Source: Acholoe squamosa (Eukaryota; Annelida; Polychaeta; Phyllodocida; Polynoidae). From it: a stretch of 64,000 nt of DNA. The notes beneath the pieces are model-generated. The model was not told the DNA's origin and did not search any database. It worked only from the letters and a program-made list of their open reading frames with translations. This document shows, piece by piece, positions 11,057-23,900 of this stretch. The first letter of the stretch is position 1. The number at the start of each line of letters is the position of its first letter. The stretch is taken from NCBI GenBank assembly GCA_949317995.1, contig OX439052.1:38937932-39001931 (forward strand). Reading direction: 5' to 3'. A program made the translations under genes and the position numbers.

Positions 11057-11773
11057 CATCCTGGGATCACGACCCCAGCGATCTTAGGAATAAATCAGCC
11101 TTATCCTATTAAGCGATCTTAAGAGTTGACTGGGTTCACATATCCTAGCCAGCACTAAGATCGCATCGATCTTAGCCTCAGCCCTCCTACACTATTCCAA
11201 GAAGAACTGACTAGGCACAGGGGTAAGAGTCCCAAAATAAAGGAATAGCTGTGGAGTCACTCTTCTTCACAAGAGTGCTTATACTATCATTCCCCGTCCC
11301 CATATGGGCTAACAAAAGAGCACAGGGTGCAGTTGACCCCCATACAGTATTCAAGAGTTGTTCCCATGAATGTATGATTTATGCTTGCCTATAAGAAGCA
11401 TTGTGCCCTCCCCCCAGGACAAAGAGAGAGAAGGGAAGAATTACCTTACAGTGCACTTAACGCATGAGTAGCCCTAAGAGCCCTCAAGGACACTCAGCAA
11501 ACGTCCTCCCACCCCTCTTTATGTATGCAGCAGGCTATTCACTCTTTCAATCAGGAGTGTTCCCTGTAAGTGCTCTTGTACTCAGGTGAAACCACTATGC
11601 ATTTCTTTCACTAAGATCACAGTAATCTTAGTGGTGAAAATGGAATAGTGAAGTGATCCCAGGACTAGCTATTCTGGACAGGCCTGCAACCACTGCATTA
11701 CATAGGGTAGACCAGCCAGGTCTTATGATATGTGCCTACACTAAGATCGCTGGGGTTGGGATCCCAGGATGTT
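11057..11773. repeat. MITE, 717 bp, CATCCTGGGATC ends
   Basis: Terminal inverted repeats of about 32 bp: the left end starts AACATCCTGGGATC and continues CCCAGCGATCTTAG, and the right end (11741-11773) is its reverse complement with few mismatches. Internal copies of ACTAAGATC palindromes occur near 11151-11177 and 11613-11625. No coding capacity. Confidence 0.8.
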
Positions 11774-12592
11774 CCTAGGTGGAACTGCAAAGAAACACAT
11801 ATACAGATATTGTAATATGATACATAAACCACACAATTGCACAGATAAAAATGAAAGACTGTAATGTACAATGATAATCATTAGCATAAACCCTCAACAA
11901 TAGGCAAAATATCACTTTGAGGGTAGGTTTTTGGGGTCATAATTCGTGTTTAAATTTAATTCCAAAGGAGAACACTCAGCCAGTTTTTTTTTTCTAAAAA
12001 CACAAATGGTCCATATTTTCTTGATCATGGTCTAACATCCAAGACTACATTCAGAATTACAAGCAAATATTTAAGATAAAAAAATAGTAATCACCATCTC
12101 TAGCTCTTTTATATCCATAGAATGTAATCTAAAGATGAAATTTGTATAACATTTTGTAAGTACAATGACTGGGCAGTAGATATGGAATACACAGGGCATA
12201 CAGATTCTACTCATACTTTTACATGAAATGTCAGACAACAACCATACTCTGCACTACCTCCTAGTAACATTTGAAATGAGGGCACAAAAATAGAAATGAA
12301 AGGGTTATTCCATTGAGCTTGAAAATTATATTTTGCCAAATGTAATATAATGAGTTTTACCAATATAGGAAAAAATATCATCAAGCAGAATAGAATAGCA
12401 TACCATGTGAATATACATGATGTAGTATGAGTAGGAGTAAAACAGTCTTATTCTCCATGCTGAATGGCTCTTTATGTCTGCTGTGTGTAGGATGAAATAA
12501 GCTGCCCCTGTACTAAATGCCCTATATCTATAGGGCATCTCCTCACATGACCTACATATGTAGATTGGCAAAGGCTATTGACATTTAGACCC
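11774..12592. other. Intergenic DNA, nothing recognised
   Basis: AT-rich, with no reading frame or repeat that I could identify. Confidence 0.5.
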
Positions 12593-12725
12593 TCTGGAGG
12601 CTATTTCCTAACAGGCAACAACTACACCCTCCTAGTCGTACCAAAATTCTCATAGGAATGGCATTGGCATTTTGTAGTCGTAGTGCTGTTTGCGATCGTA
12701 GTGCCTTAAGAAATTGCCTCCAGAG
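12593..12725. repeat. Short MITE, GGAGGCCATTTCTTAA family
   Basis: Ends TCTGGAGGCTATTTC and GAAATTGCCTCCAGA are inverted repeats. The interior carries the family motif GTAGTCGTAGTG. Confidence 0.7.
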
Positions 12726-13473
12726 ATAGGGTCATTATGTGTACATTCATTTACTCAGAGTGGTGGTAATTTGGGAAATTCTATTTGTGGTCACATGGAA
12801 CCAGATGTTATGGACATGAACCAAATTAAAGATCACCATAGATCAAGTAGTCTAAGCTAGAGTGAAGATGTTTTTTGTAGAATTGTCGGCAAACTGACTG
12901 ACATTGCCTTTTATGCATCATCAATGTGTTATTTCTGATCATGAATAGACAGCAAGATACTCATCCATTAAACCCTTTGAGGGCAGAGCAAAAATGGTTG
13001 CCTCTGAAAAAAGTATAGTTCCTTAAGGACGAGTCTATTTTCAATTCCTATCCAAATCCTATATAATGGGTGTCGACTATAGTCTATGCTAGGCCTACCA
13101 TGGTGTTGACTATAGTCGATGCTAGCCGTCAATGGGTTTTAGTCATGCTTATTTCTATGACAATTTTTTTAATTGAATGTTGTTTCCTTCAGTGGCCCCC
13201 ATTCTGTTTTTCATAAATTCTTACTTCCAGTTTATCTGTGCCCGACAGAAAATACCTTCTCCTCCCGAATGATATTAGCTGTATTTCAATTTGTTAAATC
13301 TTGTCAGTGTATCAAATAGAGTACCGAAGGCAGGGTCCATTTATATCTACCATCAATGAAAGACCATGGAAATAGATTCCTGTTTTTCCTGTTATCAAAC
13401 GTTGTCAGTAGAAATATCTCTGCTGTGCATCATTGGCTTTTAGATGCACAGCCACCCAATAATTGCATATCAG

Positions 13474-13998
13474 GGGGCCATTTCTTAACACAATACGACT
13501 GCTCACCTTCAAGTCGTAGTGAAGACCCTTAAATTAATGACATTACAGCCTAATAGCAATGGAGGCCATTTCTTAAACCACTACGACTGCATACAGCTAC
13601 TACGACTTCACAACCTGAAAGTTAGTGCCAGTGATTGTAGGGAATGCACTACGGCTGCTCAGTACAATCATTCCTCATGTAGTAATCACATAGCATTTGG
13701 TAGGGCAGTCGTAGTGCTGCAGGCATTACTTGGCCAATACTATTGGGCTGTAATGTCACTAAATTAGGGCTACCACTACGACTTGAAAGTGAGCAGTCGT
13801 AGCCTGTTAAGAAATGGCCTCCTGGTCATGTTGAGCCTGCAGCAGTACAACTGCCCTACCAAACTCTATGCAATAGCTATATAACGGCTGATCGTACTGA
13901 GCAGTCATAAGACACTTCTTACGATCACTGACACTAAGTTTTGGAGTTTAAAATCGTAGTGGCTATGTGCAGTTGTAGTGGCTTAAGAAATGACCTCC
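13474..13998. repeat. Outer MITE of a nested pair
   Basis: Left end GGGGGCCATTTCTTAACAC and right end GGCTTAAGAAATGACCTCC are inverted. It contains the complete related element 13561-13822, so a second copy inserted into the first. Confidence 0.65.
13561..13822. repeat. Inner MITE of a nested pair
   Basis: Near-perfect ends GGAGGCCATTTCTTAA and TTAAGAAATGGCCTCC, 262 bp. Motifs CTACGACTGC and GCAGTCGTAG are mirrored. Confidence 0.75.
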
Positions 13999-14368
13999 AG
14001 AGCAATTTGAGAAGCTGAGCATGTATTGGCCTGATGTGCATCTATGACCCAATATAATGCATGACAAGAAAACAAACCGGTCACTCTCCAATCACATCTC
14101 CCATCACTGTATGCCTACGATTGGGAAAAAATTTTGTTTGTATTCTTGAATAGAGACATGACAGCTGTGTTGTAAATTCAAATAAGGAAAGAATATATAT
14201 TTAAGTAATAACCATTCAAATTGAAATTGACTTTTATTGCTGCCGATACTGCCTCCCATGTTAATTCATATTCTCCACTCACTCAGTAAGGCAAGACGCA
14301 GTGCAGAAATTGTATGTAGGATTGCAGAGGAATGAATATATTATATTGTGATAGCTCTATTAGCAGCC

Positions 14369-14690
14369 CAGGGGTGTTGGAATGTGGGCGGGGGCTGGGG
14401 GGGGGCTATGCCACCCACCCCCATCTCAGACCAGGGGAGGCAGAGTATATTTTGCCCCCCTCCAAAAGAATTTTTAAACCAATTTACACTTTTATGGTGA
14501 ACTTGGTCATTTGCTCATAATTTGACCAAAGTAGCAGGATCAATATCTAAATTTTCAAATTTTTCCTTTGGGGAATGCCGCTTAATCCTAAAAATATCAA
14601 AGTGCTTCACTTGTTGTGCTTGAAATTGTCAACGCGCCCCACCTGACCCACGTCGGCCCCCTCAAAGTCACATTGCTTCCGACACCCCTG
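14369..14690. repeat. MITE, CAGGGGTGT ends, 322 bp
   Basis: Left end CAGGGGTGTTGGAA and right end TTCCGACACCCCTG are inverted. Internal G-rich and C-rich subterminal blocks are mirrored. No coding capacity. Confidence 0.7.
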
Positions 14691-14944
14691 AGAGGGCTTC
14701 CATGTTGATTGATATATCTGTGAAGATCCTGGAGTATACTGAATATGGCCTAGAGAATAGGCATAGCACATATCATAAGATGTTAAAGTCAAAATGAATA
14801 AAAACACCAAAAAGAATTGTTCTGCATAATGTTATTTATTTGCTTATTTAAATATTACTAGAGACTTGTCATTGGTAAATATACAAAAGGAAAATTCATT
14901 GTCAAGTGAAAATAATTGATAGATATTCCAAATCAATAATGATC

Positions 14945-17900
14945 AAATATCAAACATTTGGATCATTTATTTTTTGGGGGATAGGTGTTCATACTAGGTC
15001 TATCATACAATAACAGAGACTAGAGTCTCCTTGACACGACCCTCTGCAGCCACCTCTGCCACACATGTGTACAGACCAGTGTCTGCCCTCGTTATATTGT
15101 AGATCCTCAGACCTGCAGGCTCATACAAATAATGGCCACCTGTGGGTGTAATTTGTATAAGCTATAAGCAGTTATTTGAATCTAATCTATAGGGAAAAAT
15201 GATAATGATCATGGCTTGCATGAATTTGTGAATTAGAAGTGTTCTACAAGAGGAAGCCAATTAACATTGCACAGATGGTTATGAAAGATATATGCACTCA
15301 GAAATGGTAAATGTAGACACCAAAAAGCTACAAACCTGACTCAATGACATCCCCTTGTTTGCGCCACCACACGGTAGGTACAGGATCACCAGAAGCTTGA
15401 CACTGGATGAGTGCATCTGTACCGCACCATGCGTACTGCGTCAAGGGTGCACTGTCGAAGGTGATGTCTTCTGTCAGTATGAATCATCAATAAATCTTGA
15501 GCTCCTCTAGGACATTATGTATTACATTGTTTAATTGAGGAAGACCTTTCTCCTCTTGCTATGATATCAAATCCCTGTATGACCAGAGTGAAACTCCTGC
15601 TTTATTGGTTGGAAATGGACAATTTTCCACTCAGCCTATTTCCAGAAAATACTGTTTTGATTTGAATGTAATTAACTAATTGCCATTGAATATCATACCA
15701 TCATAATAATAGTACAGAAACAATACATCTCTTTTATATGCTCCTCTATAGATTTCCCTGACGACCGTTTGACATTATGCATAGAAGGATATTTCTCTTA
15801 AAAATGAGAGAGAAATACAGTATTGACTTTATAAAAATTACTATAAGTTCATGATCTCTTATGCTACTTTTTATTAACACAAATTACTATGGTAACACAT
15901 ACTGAGAACATTAAGGTAAACTGTCTTGTTGACAGTCCCACCATCTTTCACAGCTTGACATGTGTAGTTCCCTGCATCCTCCACCATAACATCAAACACA
16001 TAGAGCCTCTGTGACTGATTTGTCGGTGAACGAACAAAGACTCTGAAATGATATTGAACCAAGGTCATTCTTGCCCGAATCCAGAATGCCTTCCATAAAT
16101 AATTCAATATGAATTGATTGAAGCAATAATCATCCATATAATGAGTTACTCAAAGCTACATTTCAATCTCCGAAACACAGTGATAACGTTGTCGGATCGT
16201 TGGCAAGGCTTTGAAAAAACACTGTTCACCAGAATGATCTTATTCAGGACTCCATAGTAATGTGCGTGGTTCAGAAATGATACAATTTCGATAAAATACA
16301 ACTACCTTCATTGAATTAACTAACTAATTTAGAAAACCAGAATTCGAGATTAATTCTCACTTTTTCTACAAAGAACAAGGAAAATATGTAGCCCAACGGG
16401 GGAGAACGTGCCTCCGGGGGGGGGGGGATTTTTAGTACTGGTTTTGGCCACCAGGGGGTAGTATATGGGTAAAACACTGACAAATATGCTAAAAATAGCT
16501 TTAGACCATTTTTTTATAAGGAATCCAGTGGTATGCTTAAAATCATTCCATCTCCACTGAAAATGTTCCATTTTTGGAATGTTGGTTGCCATGGAAACAT
16601 AGGAAATAGGTAGATAAGGCTATTTCTGGTTGCCATGGAAACCACTCCCCTATTCCAATTAGGAATTTTTGCCCAAATTTTTTTTTGAAAATCCCTCAGG
16701 AACCCAGAACCGAAAACAGAGCTAAAAAATTCCCTCTAGAACCAATTTTATGAAAAAAAACATCACATTCCTTTGGTTATTTTTTCGCAAAACTGTATAT
16801 TTTGCATTATTAGTCTTTATGTTAGGATATAATGCATTTAGAGCTTATTTCCCATTTTCAGTTGTACACACCAACCTATGTTTGACAAGCAATTACAGCA
16901 AAACTACTGGGGATATTTTAGCTCAAGATATCTCATTTTAAAGCCCATGACGTAAACCTTAAAAAGCCATTTCCCCCCAGGAGGCATGTTTTCCCTCACC
17001 TGGCCACAGGTGAGGGAAAACAAGGATAAAAAGATGTCTCTGAAATATATCAGCGTCTCTGAAATATATCACCACAAACCTGCTTGATCCTTTTTCTATT
17101 CTCTGTCCTTTAGCATACCACCTTATATCAACCAATTCTCCATCAGACAATCCTGTCACAGAACACTCCACCATAAATGACGCTCCTGCCCATTTCTGGA
17201 TGCTCATGTCTGTTGGACTCAAGGATAACATCAGTTTTACAGACTCCTCATCTGGCAAGACAAAAAACAGAAATTTGGAGTACACAACCCACTCAAGTAG
17301 AATAGCATTATTTGTTTGCTGGCTCTCCCTGGCCACACCATCTAACCTTCTTTTGGAAAATAATGCTAAACTCTGCACTGCAAAAATGGTGTTTAGATTT
17401 TAAACATGTTTAGGTCTAAACATGTTTAAAACCTAAACATATACGTCAGTTAGGTGTATCATCGTCTACACATTTAGGAAAATAACACTTTTATTCTAAA
17501 TACATTAACATTTTTGCTAAACATGTTCAGACGTTTAAAGTATAAACAGTTGAATATTAGGTGTTTAGATTTAAACATCAATATGTTTAGATACGTGGAT
17601 GTCAAATCCACACCAGTTAGCAGCACTACCTCTGAATGGACTATCAGCACAAAGTTATAATCAATTGTTGTGACAAACATCCCCAAACTCCTTGTTTATC
17701 ATAGTGTCATTTCATTAAATGTTATGAAAATAGACATAACAATATAAAATTAACTAAATTCAACTTACACCACCATCATTACCATAAAATGATCAATGAG
17801 CTCCATGACTTACACCTAGGTCATGTGATTTTGTAAACATGTTTAGGAAATTAATGTGATTACAAAAACGTTGCAAGAATATGTTTAGAATTGTGTTTAG

Positions 17901-20900
17901 GATCTAAACACCATTTCTGCAGTGTGGCCTGGAGAGGCAAGCACATATCACCTAAAGCTATCAATCAGAACCTTTTTTAAAATCTTGTAAACTTTTGTAC
18001 TGATTTAATAAGAAAAGATGGCAGTAATGACAAAATAACAGAATAATATATAGTAAAATTTAATCATCTTTCAGACTTTATAATTAATATATTTCCAGCT
18101 TAGACAATAATGAGCAGTATGTATTAGTAGATATAGTGAACAAAGCAGGGATTCCGTTTTGTTTATGTACAACACAGATATTCTTGGGAAATTATCTGCT
18201 GCTCATATAGAACCGACTGCCAAAATGCTGTCTTGATGACTGAGTCGCGTTGGACTTGGAGCCTCTCCACACCCATTGGACTGTATCCCCGAGCCCTGCA
18301 TAGCAATCATCTCAGCGGTGAGCATGTACAGCTATCATTTCAAATCTATGTACTGAAATGAATTTGTGATAAAGATAATCATAGCCATTCAAAAACCCAG
18401 CTTTTACTAACCTGCCTGACTGTGTGTGGTGAATGTGAAATTCCCACTGGGAGCAGACCACCCTATGTCATTATACGCCTGAATCAAAACCCTATAAGTT
18501 GTGTTTGCCATGAGATGACCGATTCTGTAGGAGGTTATTGGTGACGAAGGATCATCGTCCACTCTTATCTCCTTGAAGGTATCACTGTGGACCTAATATA
18601 AGAAAAGCATAATTAAAGGCTTAGATATGTTTTATCAAACTGATATAGCAATACTAAGGTAAATTGACATTGGGGATGAAAAAATCTGTATTTTTACTTG
18701 CTTTATTAAGTCCATTTGCTTAAGATGCCACTGTAATTGCTTCTCACATTTTGATAAAAGAGGTTTTAGGCTTTCACTTTTCTGAGCACTTTCTAAAGAA
18801 GTCTAGGCTAACATTATTTAAATACTAGGCAGCTGACACTGCTAGGATATGATTAAGGCTTACCAGTCCATATCTGATTTTGTATCTTTTGATAGGTAAA
18901 CCACCATTTCTTGGCTCCTCCCATGTTAGTAGGTATGAGTCTGAGTCAGTCCCCTTGGGTGATGAGGATATCACTACTGGGTATGGGGACCCTAGAAAAT
19001 TTAGAGATTCATTTTAGTTGTCTCAGTCATTTTAGTTGTCGCATTTAGGCTATTTGAAAGGATATATCTGTGGTAACCTTAAACACCTTTCTTCCAATTT
19101 ATATACGATAAATGTACAATGTTGTTATAATGTGTGTTTTATTGGGCTTTGGATCAGATCTGGGAGAGGTTATAGGAACTCTAAATGCAGCAAGTGTGCA
19201 TTAATTAATGAATTAAGTGAGAGGGAAAGGATAACAAATTGTATCTAAGACAAGTTGTGAAAAAACAAAAAGTGGAAATGATTATATGCAGTGACAAATT
19301 ATTACTGAATAAGTTGATATTTAAAAGTATACTCACTGATGGAATCGGTGGTAATTGAGATTTGAGCTGCTGGACCTACACCGTTTGCATTCACTGCTCT
19401 TACATTGACTATGTACTGTGTGGAAGGCCTGAGATTATTTAGTGTGAACTTGATTACTGTAAAAATAAGATCTTCATTTAGGGAGAATGCTGTACAGTCA
19501 TATAATACTAGATTTAAGATAACATCTGACACAGGTTGTAAGAAAATGCCATCCTGATTAGAATAATTATTGTAAGAACATTTACATGTGGCTTTAGACT
19601 CACTCATGAAAGCTTTGACCCTAAAGTGGTCAAACATCCAGGTCAAACATGAAATAGTACCCAAGGTATACATACATGCATAATTGATAAGTGTGTCTTC
19701 AGTTATTTTATGATGATTACAACCTTTATTCAAATTAGACAAAGTTGAATCAAAATCTTACTTACCAGAGTCAGGATACTTAGTTGAAACGGTTATTTTA
19801 TTTCTGTCATACGTAAATTCATATGCAGTAATTGGACTACCTCCATCTGTGTTTGGTGGTTGGACCTGTAGTGTTACTGATGTTGGTGTTGTCTCAGATG
19901 CAATGACACCTCCTGGCCTTCCTGGAAAGTCTATGAAGGGTGAAAAACTGATTATACAAAACTTCGTATTTCATCTTAAACATGCTCAAACAAAAATCAC
20001 ATCCATTCAGAAACCCAGCTTTTACTAACCTGCCTGACTGTGTGTGGTGAATGTGAAATCCTCACTTGGAGCAGACCACCCTATGTCATTATACGCCTGA
20101 ATCAAAACCCTATAAGTTGTGTTTGCTTTCAGATGGCCAATTCTGTAGGACGTTATTGGTGACGAAGGATCATTTTCTACTCTTACTTCTTCAAAACTAT
20201 CACTGTGAACCTATAGAGTATAAGAAATAACCTTTTTACATTGATCAAAATCTTGGCTATGTTTTATTGAGCGGATTATTAACCCTTTCAGGAATTCTGA
20301 TGCTGCATGAGAGTACATCATGGCCATTCGTCGCTGTTATACACTGGTGAGTCAGCATGAGTCAGCATGACTCTCCAGCAACAAAGCATTAGTGGAATTT
20401 AAAAGGTTAAATTTGAATGGCAGATGAAACAACTGCTTTTTTTACTTTTTATTATTGTTGTTTCGTTTAACAATCCAATGTCTTCATCTTAATCTTAATT
20501 TTACACAAATAAAAAAAGGAAGATGTTTTTGTCTTCATCTAAATCTTAATTTTACACAAATAAAAAAAAGGAAGATGTTTTTGGCTTTTAACCTTCTGAG
20601 ATATTCTCTCAAATCTTTTGGTCATGATTTATATGAATGCTAGACAACTGATTTTGTTAGGATATGATTGAGGCTTACCAGTCCATACTTGATTTTATAT
20701 CCTTTGATAGGTAAACCACCATCTCTTGGATTCTCCCATGTTAGTGGGTATGAATCTGAGCCATTCCCTTCAGGTGTTGAGGATATCACTACCGGGTATG
20801 GAACCCCTTAATAAATAAGAAATTCTCTCATTCTATTTGTCCAAATTGGTTATTTGAATGTACATCAATTTTTGTAGTAACTGTAACACTTCCAAATTAC

Positions 20901-23900
20901 ATACGATGGGTAAAATAAACAATGTTGAGGAAATCTTTTGTTGGATTGTAATGTGAATCTGATTGGATTTGAGAAAACTAAATGCAGCAATAATGCATCG
21001 AATGATGAGAGCAGTGGATGTTGTTTAAAAGAATAAGTTAGGTATAATAAGAGAAGTTAGGAACAAGGAAAGGTGGAAATGGGAATATAAAGCTACTGAC
21101 TAGAAATTATTCCCAGATAAGTGAATATCAAGGATATACCCACTGATGGAATCGGTGGTAATTGAAATTATGACTGCTGGCCCAACACCAATAGCATTCA
21201 CTGCTCTTGCATAGACTGTGTACTGTGTGGAAGGCCTGAGAACCTTTAGTGTGAACGTGAATACTGTAAAAGAGACTTTCATTTAGTGAGGATGCTGTGT
21301 TTTCCTTTCTCAAACATCTGTTCAATATACCTAGACGTTTCTTTGTGATATTATAGATAGTACAAGATTTAGTATCCAATTGTAACAAATTCACAGACAC
21401 ATGGACCTCTTAACATTTAGTAGATCATAATGATTTATATCACAGGTTACAAGATAAGGTCTTTTTGGCCGCCAAATAAATCAGAGTAGAATTACTGGAG
21501 AAAAAGAACTTTTACATGTTGCTTTGAACCCACTCATGAAAGTTTTGACCTGGAGTGGTCATATGTGAAAGGATGCCTAAGGTGCATGTGTTATTGATAA
21601 ATGACACACATGTAGTACATCTCTCACATATTTCATAATATTATAAGCTATATTTAGATAAATATGAATCAAAACCTTACCAGTGCCTGGATGCTCAGTT
21701 GAAGCCATTATTTTTTTTCTGTCATACGTAAATTCATATGCAGTAATTTGACTACCTCCATCTGTGTTTGGTGGTTGGACCTGTAGTGTTACTGATGTTG
21801 GTGTTGTCTCAGATGCAGTGACACCTCCTGGCCTTGCTGGGATGTCTTGGAAGGTTGACAAACTAATTATTAGAATTTTCCCATTTTATCTTGAATTCTT
21901 CCCCAAAATGAAACATGTATAATGGTAGGTGCTTGTATTAGATATGTACATAATCAGCTTTATGATTATTTGTGACACGATTTGCGAAAATGGGGCTTAG
22001 TGCAAAGGGCCCTAAGACCCCTTTTCCCAGTACATGTCATATTTAAAAAAATGCGTGACTTGTGGCAAAAAGAAAACTCACAATCAAGTATAAGGTGCAG
22101 CTTATACTTGAGTCCCACTGCAGCTGATAAATAGAGTCAGCCAAAGTTAGGAGTGGGTCTTGTACATAAGCAATACATACTATAGACTAATATCGAAATG
22201 CCAAAAATGTGACTGGGAAATCACATTTTTAGTCTTCCGTGAAATCAGGGGGTGCTTTAAGTTAAGCGCTAATTGCAATTGCGGTTAGTTGCAAATTGCG
22301 TGAATCCAGCTGATTTCTTTTCCATGCTTTTGCTATATCATTAATCGTTCAATTAGTGTAAATCACCCCACTGACGGTTTTGGAACTAGCGCTTCAAGCA
22401 TTGTTTTCACTGCGATCATTTTTTGCTAATCCAATCATATATAATATTACAAATGTATAGAAAAAAATCAGTTGGACGGGCAAAAAATTACCTGACTCTC
22501 GGCAGTGGAACCAGGGCTTTATATGATGGGTGCATATTTCATGAAATATTATGGGGTCGGGTATACATTGCTGAAGATAATCACATCAAATAGACTTTGT
22601 CAATACTCACTTTTGTGTAAAGTCACAGCTATACGCACAGATTTCACCATACCCAGTTCAGCCACTTCTGCTCGGCAGATGTATTCTCCTTCATCTAAGT
22701 GGGACACATTCTTAATAGCCAATCCATCTTCCTCTACTTTGTAATGAGAACCTGGAGTATGTATTGGAATGGTATGAAAAAATATCTCAATCACAGGTAT
22801 CATAATATTAGTTATTTTCATAATTTCAGGGTCCAAATGTAATTTAGACGAATGTAATGGATTAATACATAAAAATATATAAACCCATGTTTAAATAGAT
22901 TAAGATATATAAGATCAGAATAATATGATAATGGCAATTTGGATTCTATAAAATCATTAGGCTTTTAGAAAACCTAAGTAAGCACACAAAAAGGCACAGT
23001 AGCAGACCCACAAAATTGCAGCAAGCAATGCAATTGAAGGATTCTTTTGATATTGGTGACAGGTCTGGGATGGTCTGTGACAATTCGTTATTGGGAGCAG
23101 GAAATGGAGTTGTGTATCACCCCCTCATTTTGACACCTGTTAGAGACTAGGGTTATAGGGCAATTGAGAATATTGACACCACTGGAACTCAGGGGGGTGT
23201 TGCTCCTATTGTAAAAAGAGCTGTGAGTATGTGCCCTCTTTTCTAAACAAGTCGTGCACTACTTCACCTAAGTACTTGCAATCACCACATTAGTCTGAAA
23301 AGTCACCTGCCTTGTTTTAAATAGAGAGAGCTGCACTACCAGGTACCTACTCATGTCACACGCTTTATAGTTTATTATACTGACTGACTTCTGCCAACTA
23401 AGTACCTACTCAAATCCCCCTTTTTTAGCACCGTACTTGAATGACCACTTGTGAGCAACAAAAGGGAAAAGTCATAGCTACATGGAAAGAAAGGACTGGA
23501 AAAGAGGGCATTTTTAGCTAGCTCTTCCTTTTACTATAGGAGCAACACCCTCCAGAAGGTAGTTCTAAGAATGGTATGACTAGACCCCTACAAATCAAAG
23601 TGGGATCCCTCACTCTAGTGCTATCATTGCTACATTAAGTGCCGATTGCACAGAACAGTAATAACATAATATTATTACCTACAATAACCCACTCTTTTTT
23701 TCAGGGATTCAAATTCTAGTGGTGCTTTTCAGCCATATCCTGTTAAGAAAACCCTTGCAGAACTCATTCAAAACAGGTGCTTATACAGACACCTTGGACC
23801 TCAATACCTACCGTCAGTACCTATTCGTGAACCATTCAAGTACCATTTTACTTCAGGCTCAGGCATTCCATCTACCTCACACACAACGAAGCCTCGTGAA

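Larger units (their letters stand above)
18412..21845 (-). repeat. Tandem duplication of a four-exon FN3-FN3 block
   Basis: Exons 6-9 (21845-20030) and 10-13 (19930-18412) are pairwise homologous with identical phases. Intron sequence is shared too, for example around 20650-20680 versus 18840-18865 and around 21525-21560 versus 19595-19632. Pair offsets are 1915, 1807, 1815 and 1618 bp, so introns have since gained or lost DNA. Confidence 0.85.

Noticed and set aside
14332..14810. Gly/Pro-containing frames on both strands
   Set aside because: They are products of the G-rich MITE at 14369-14690.
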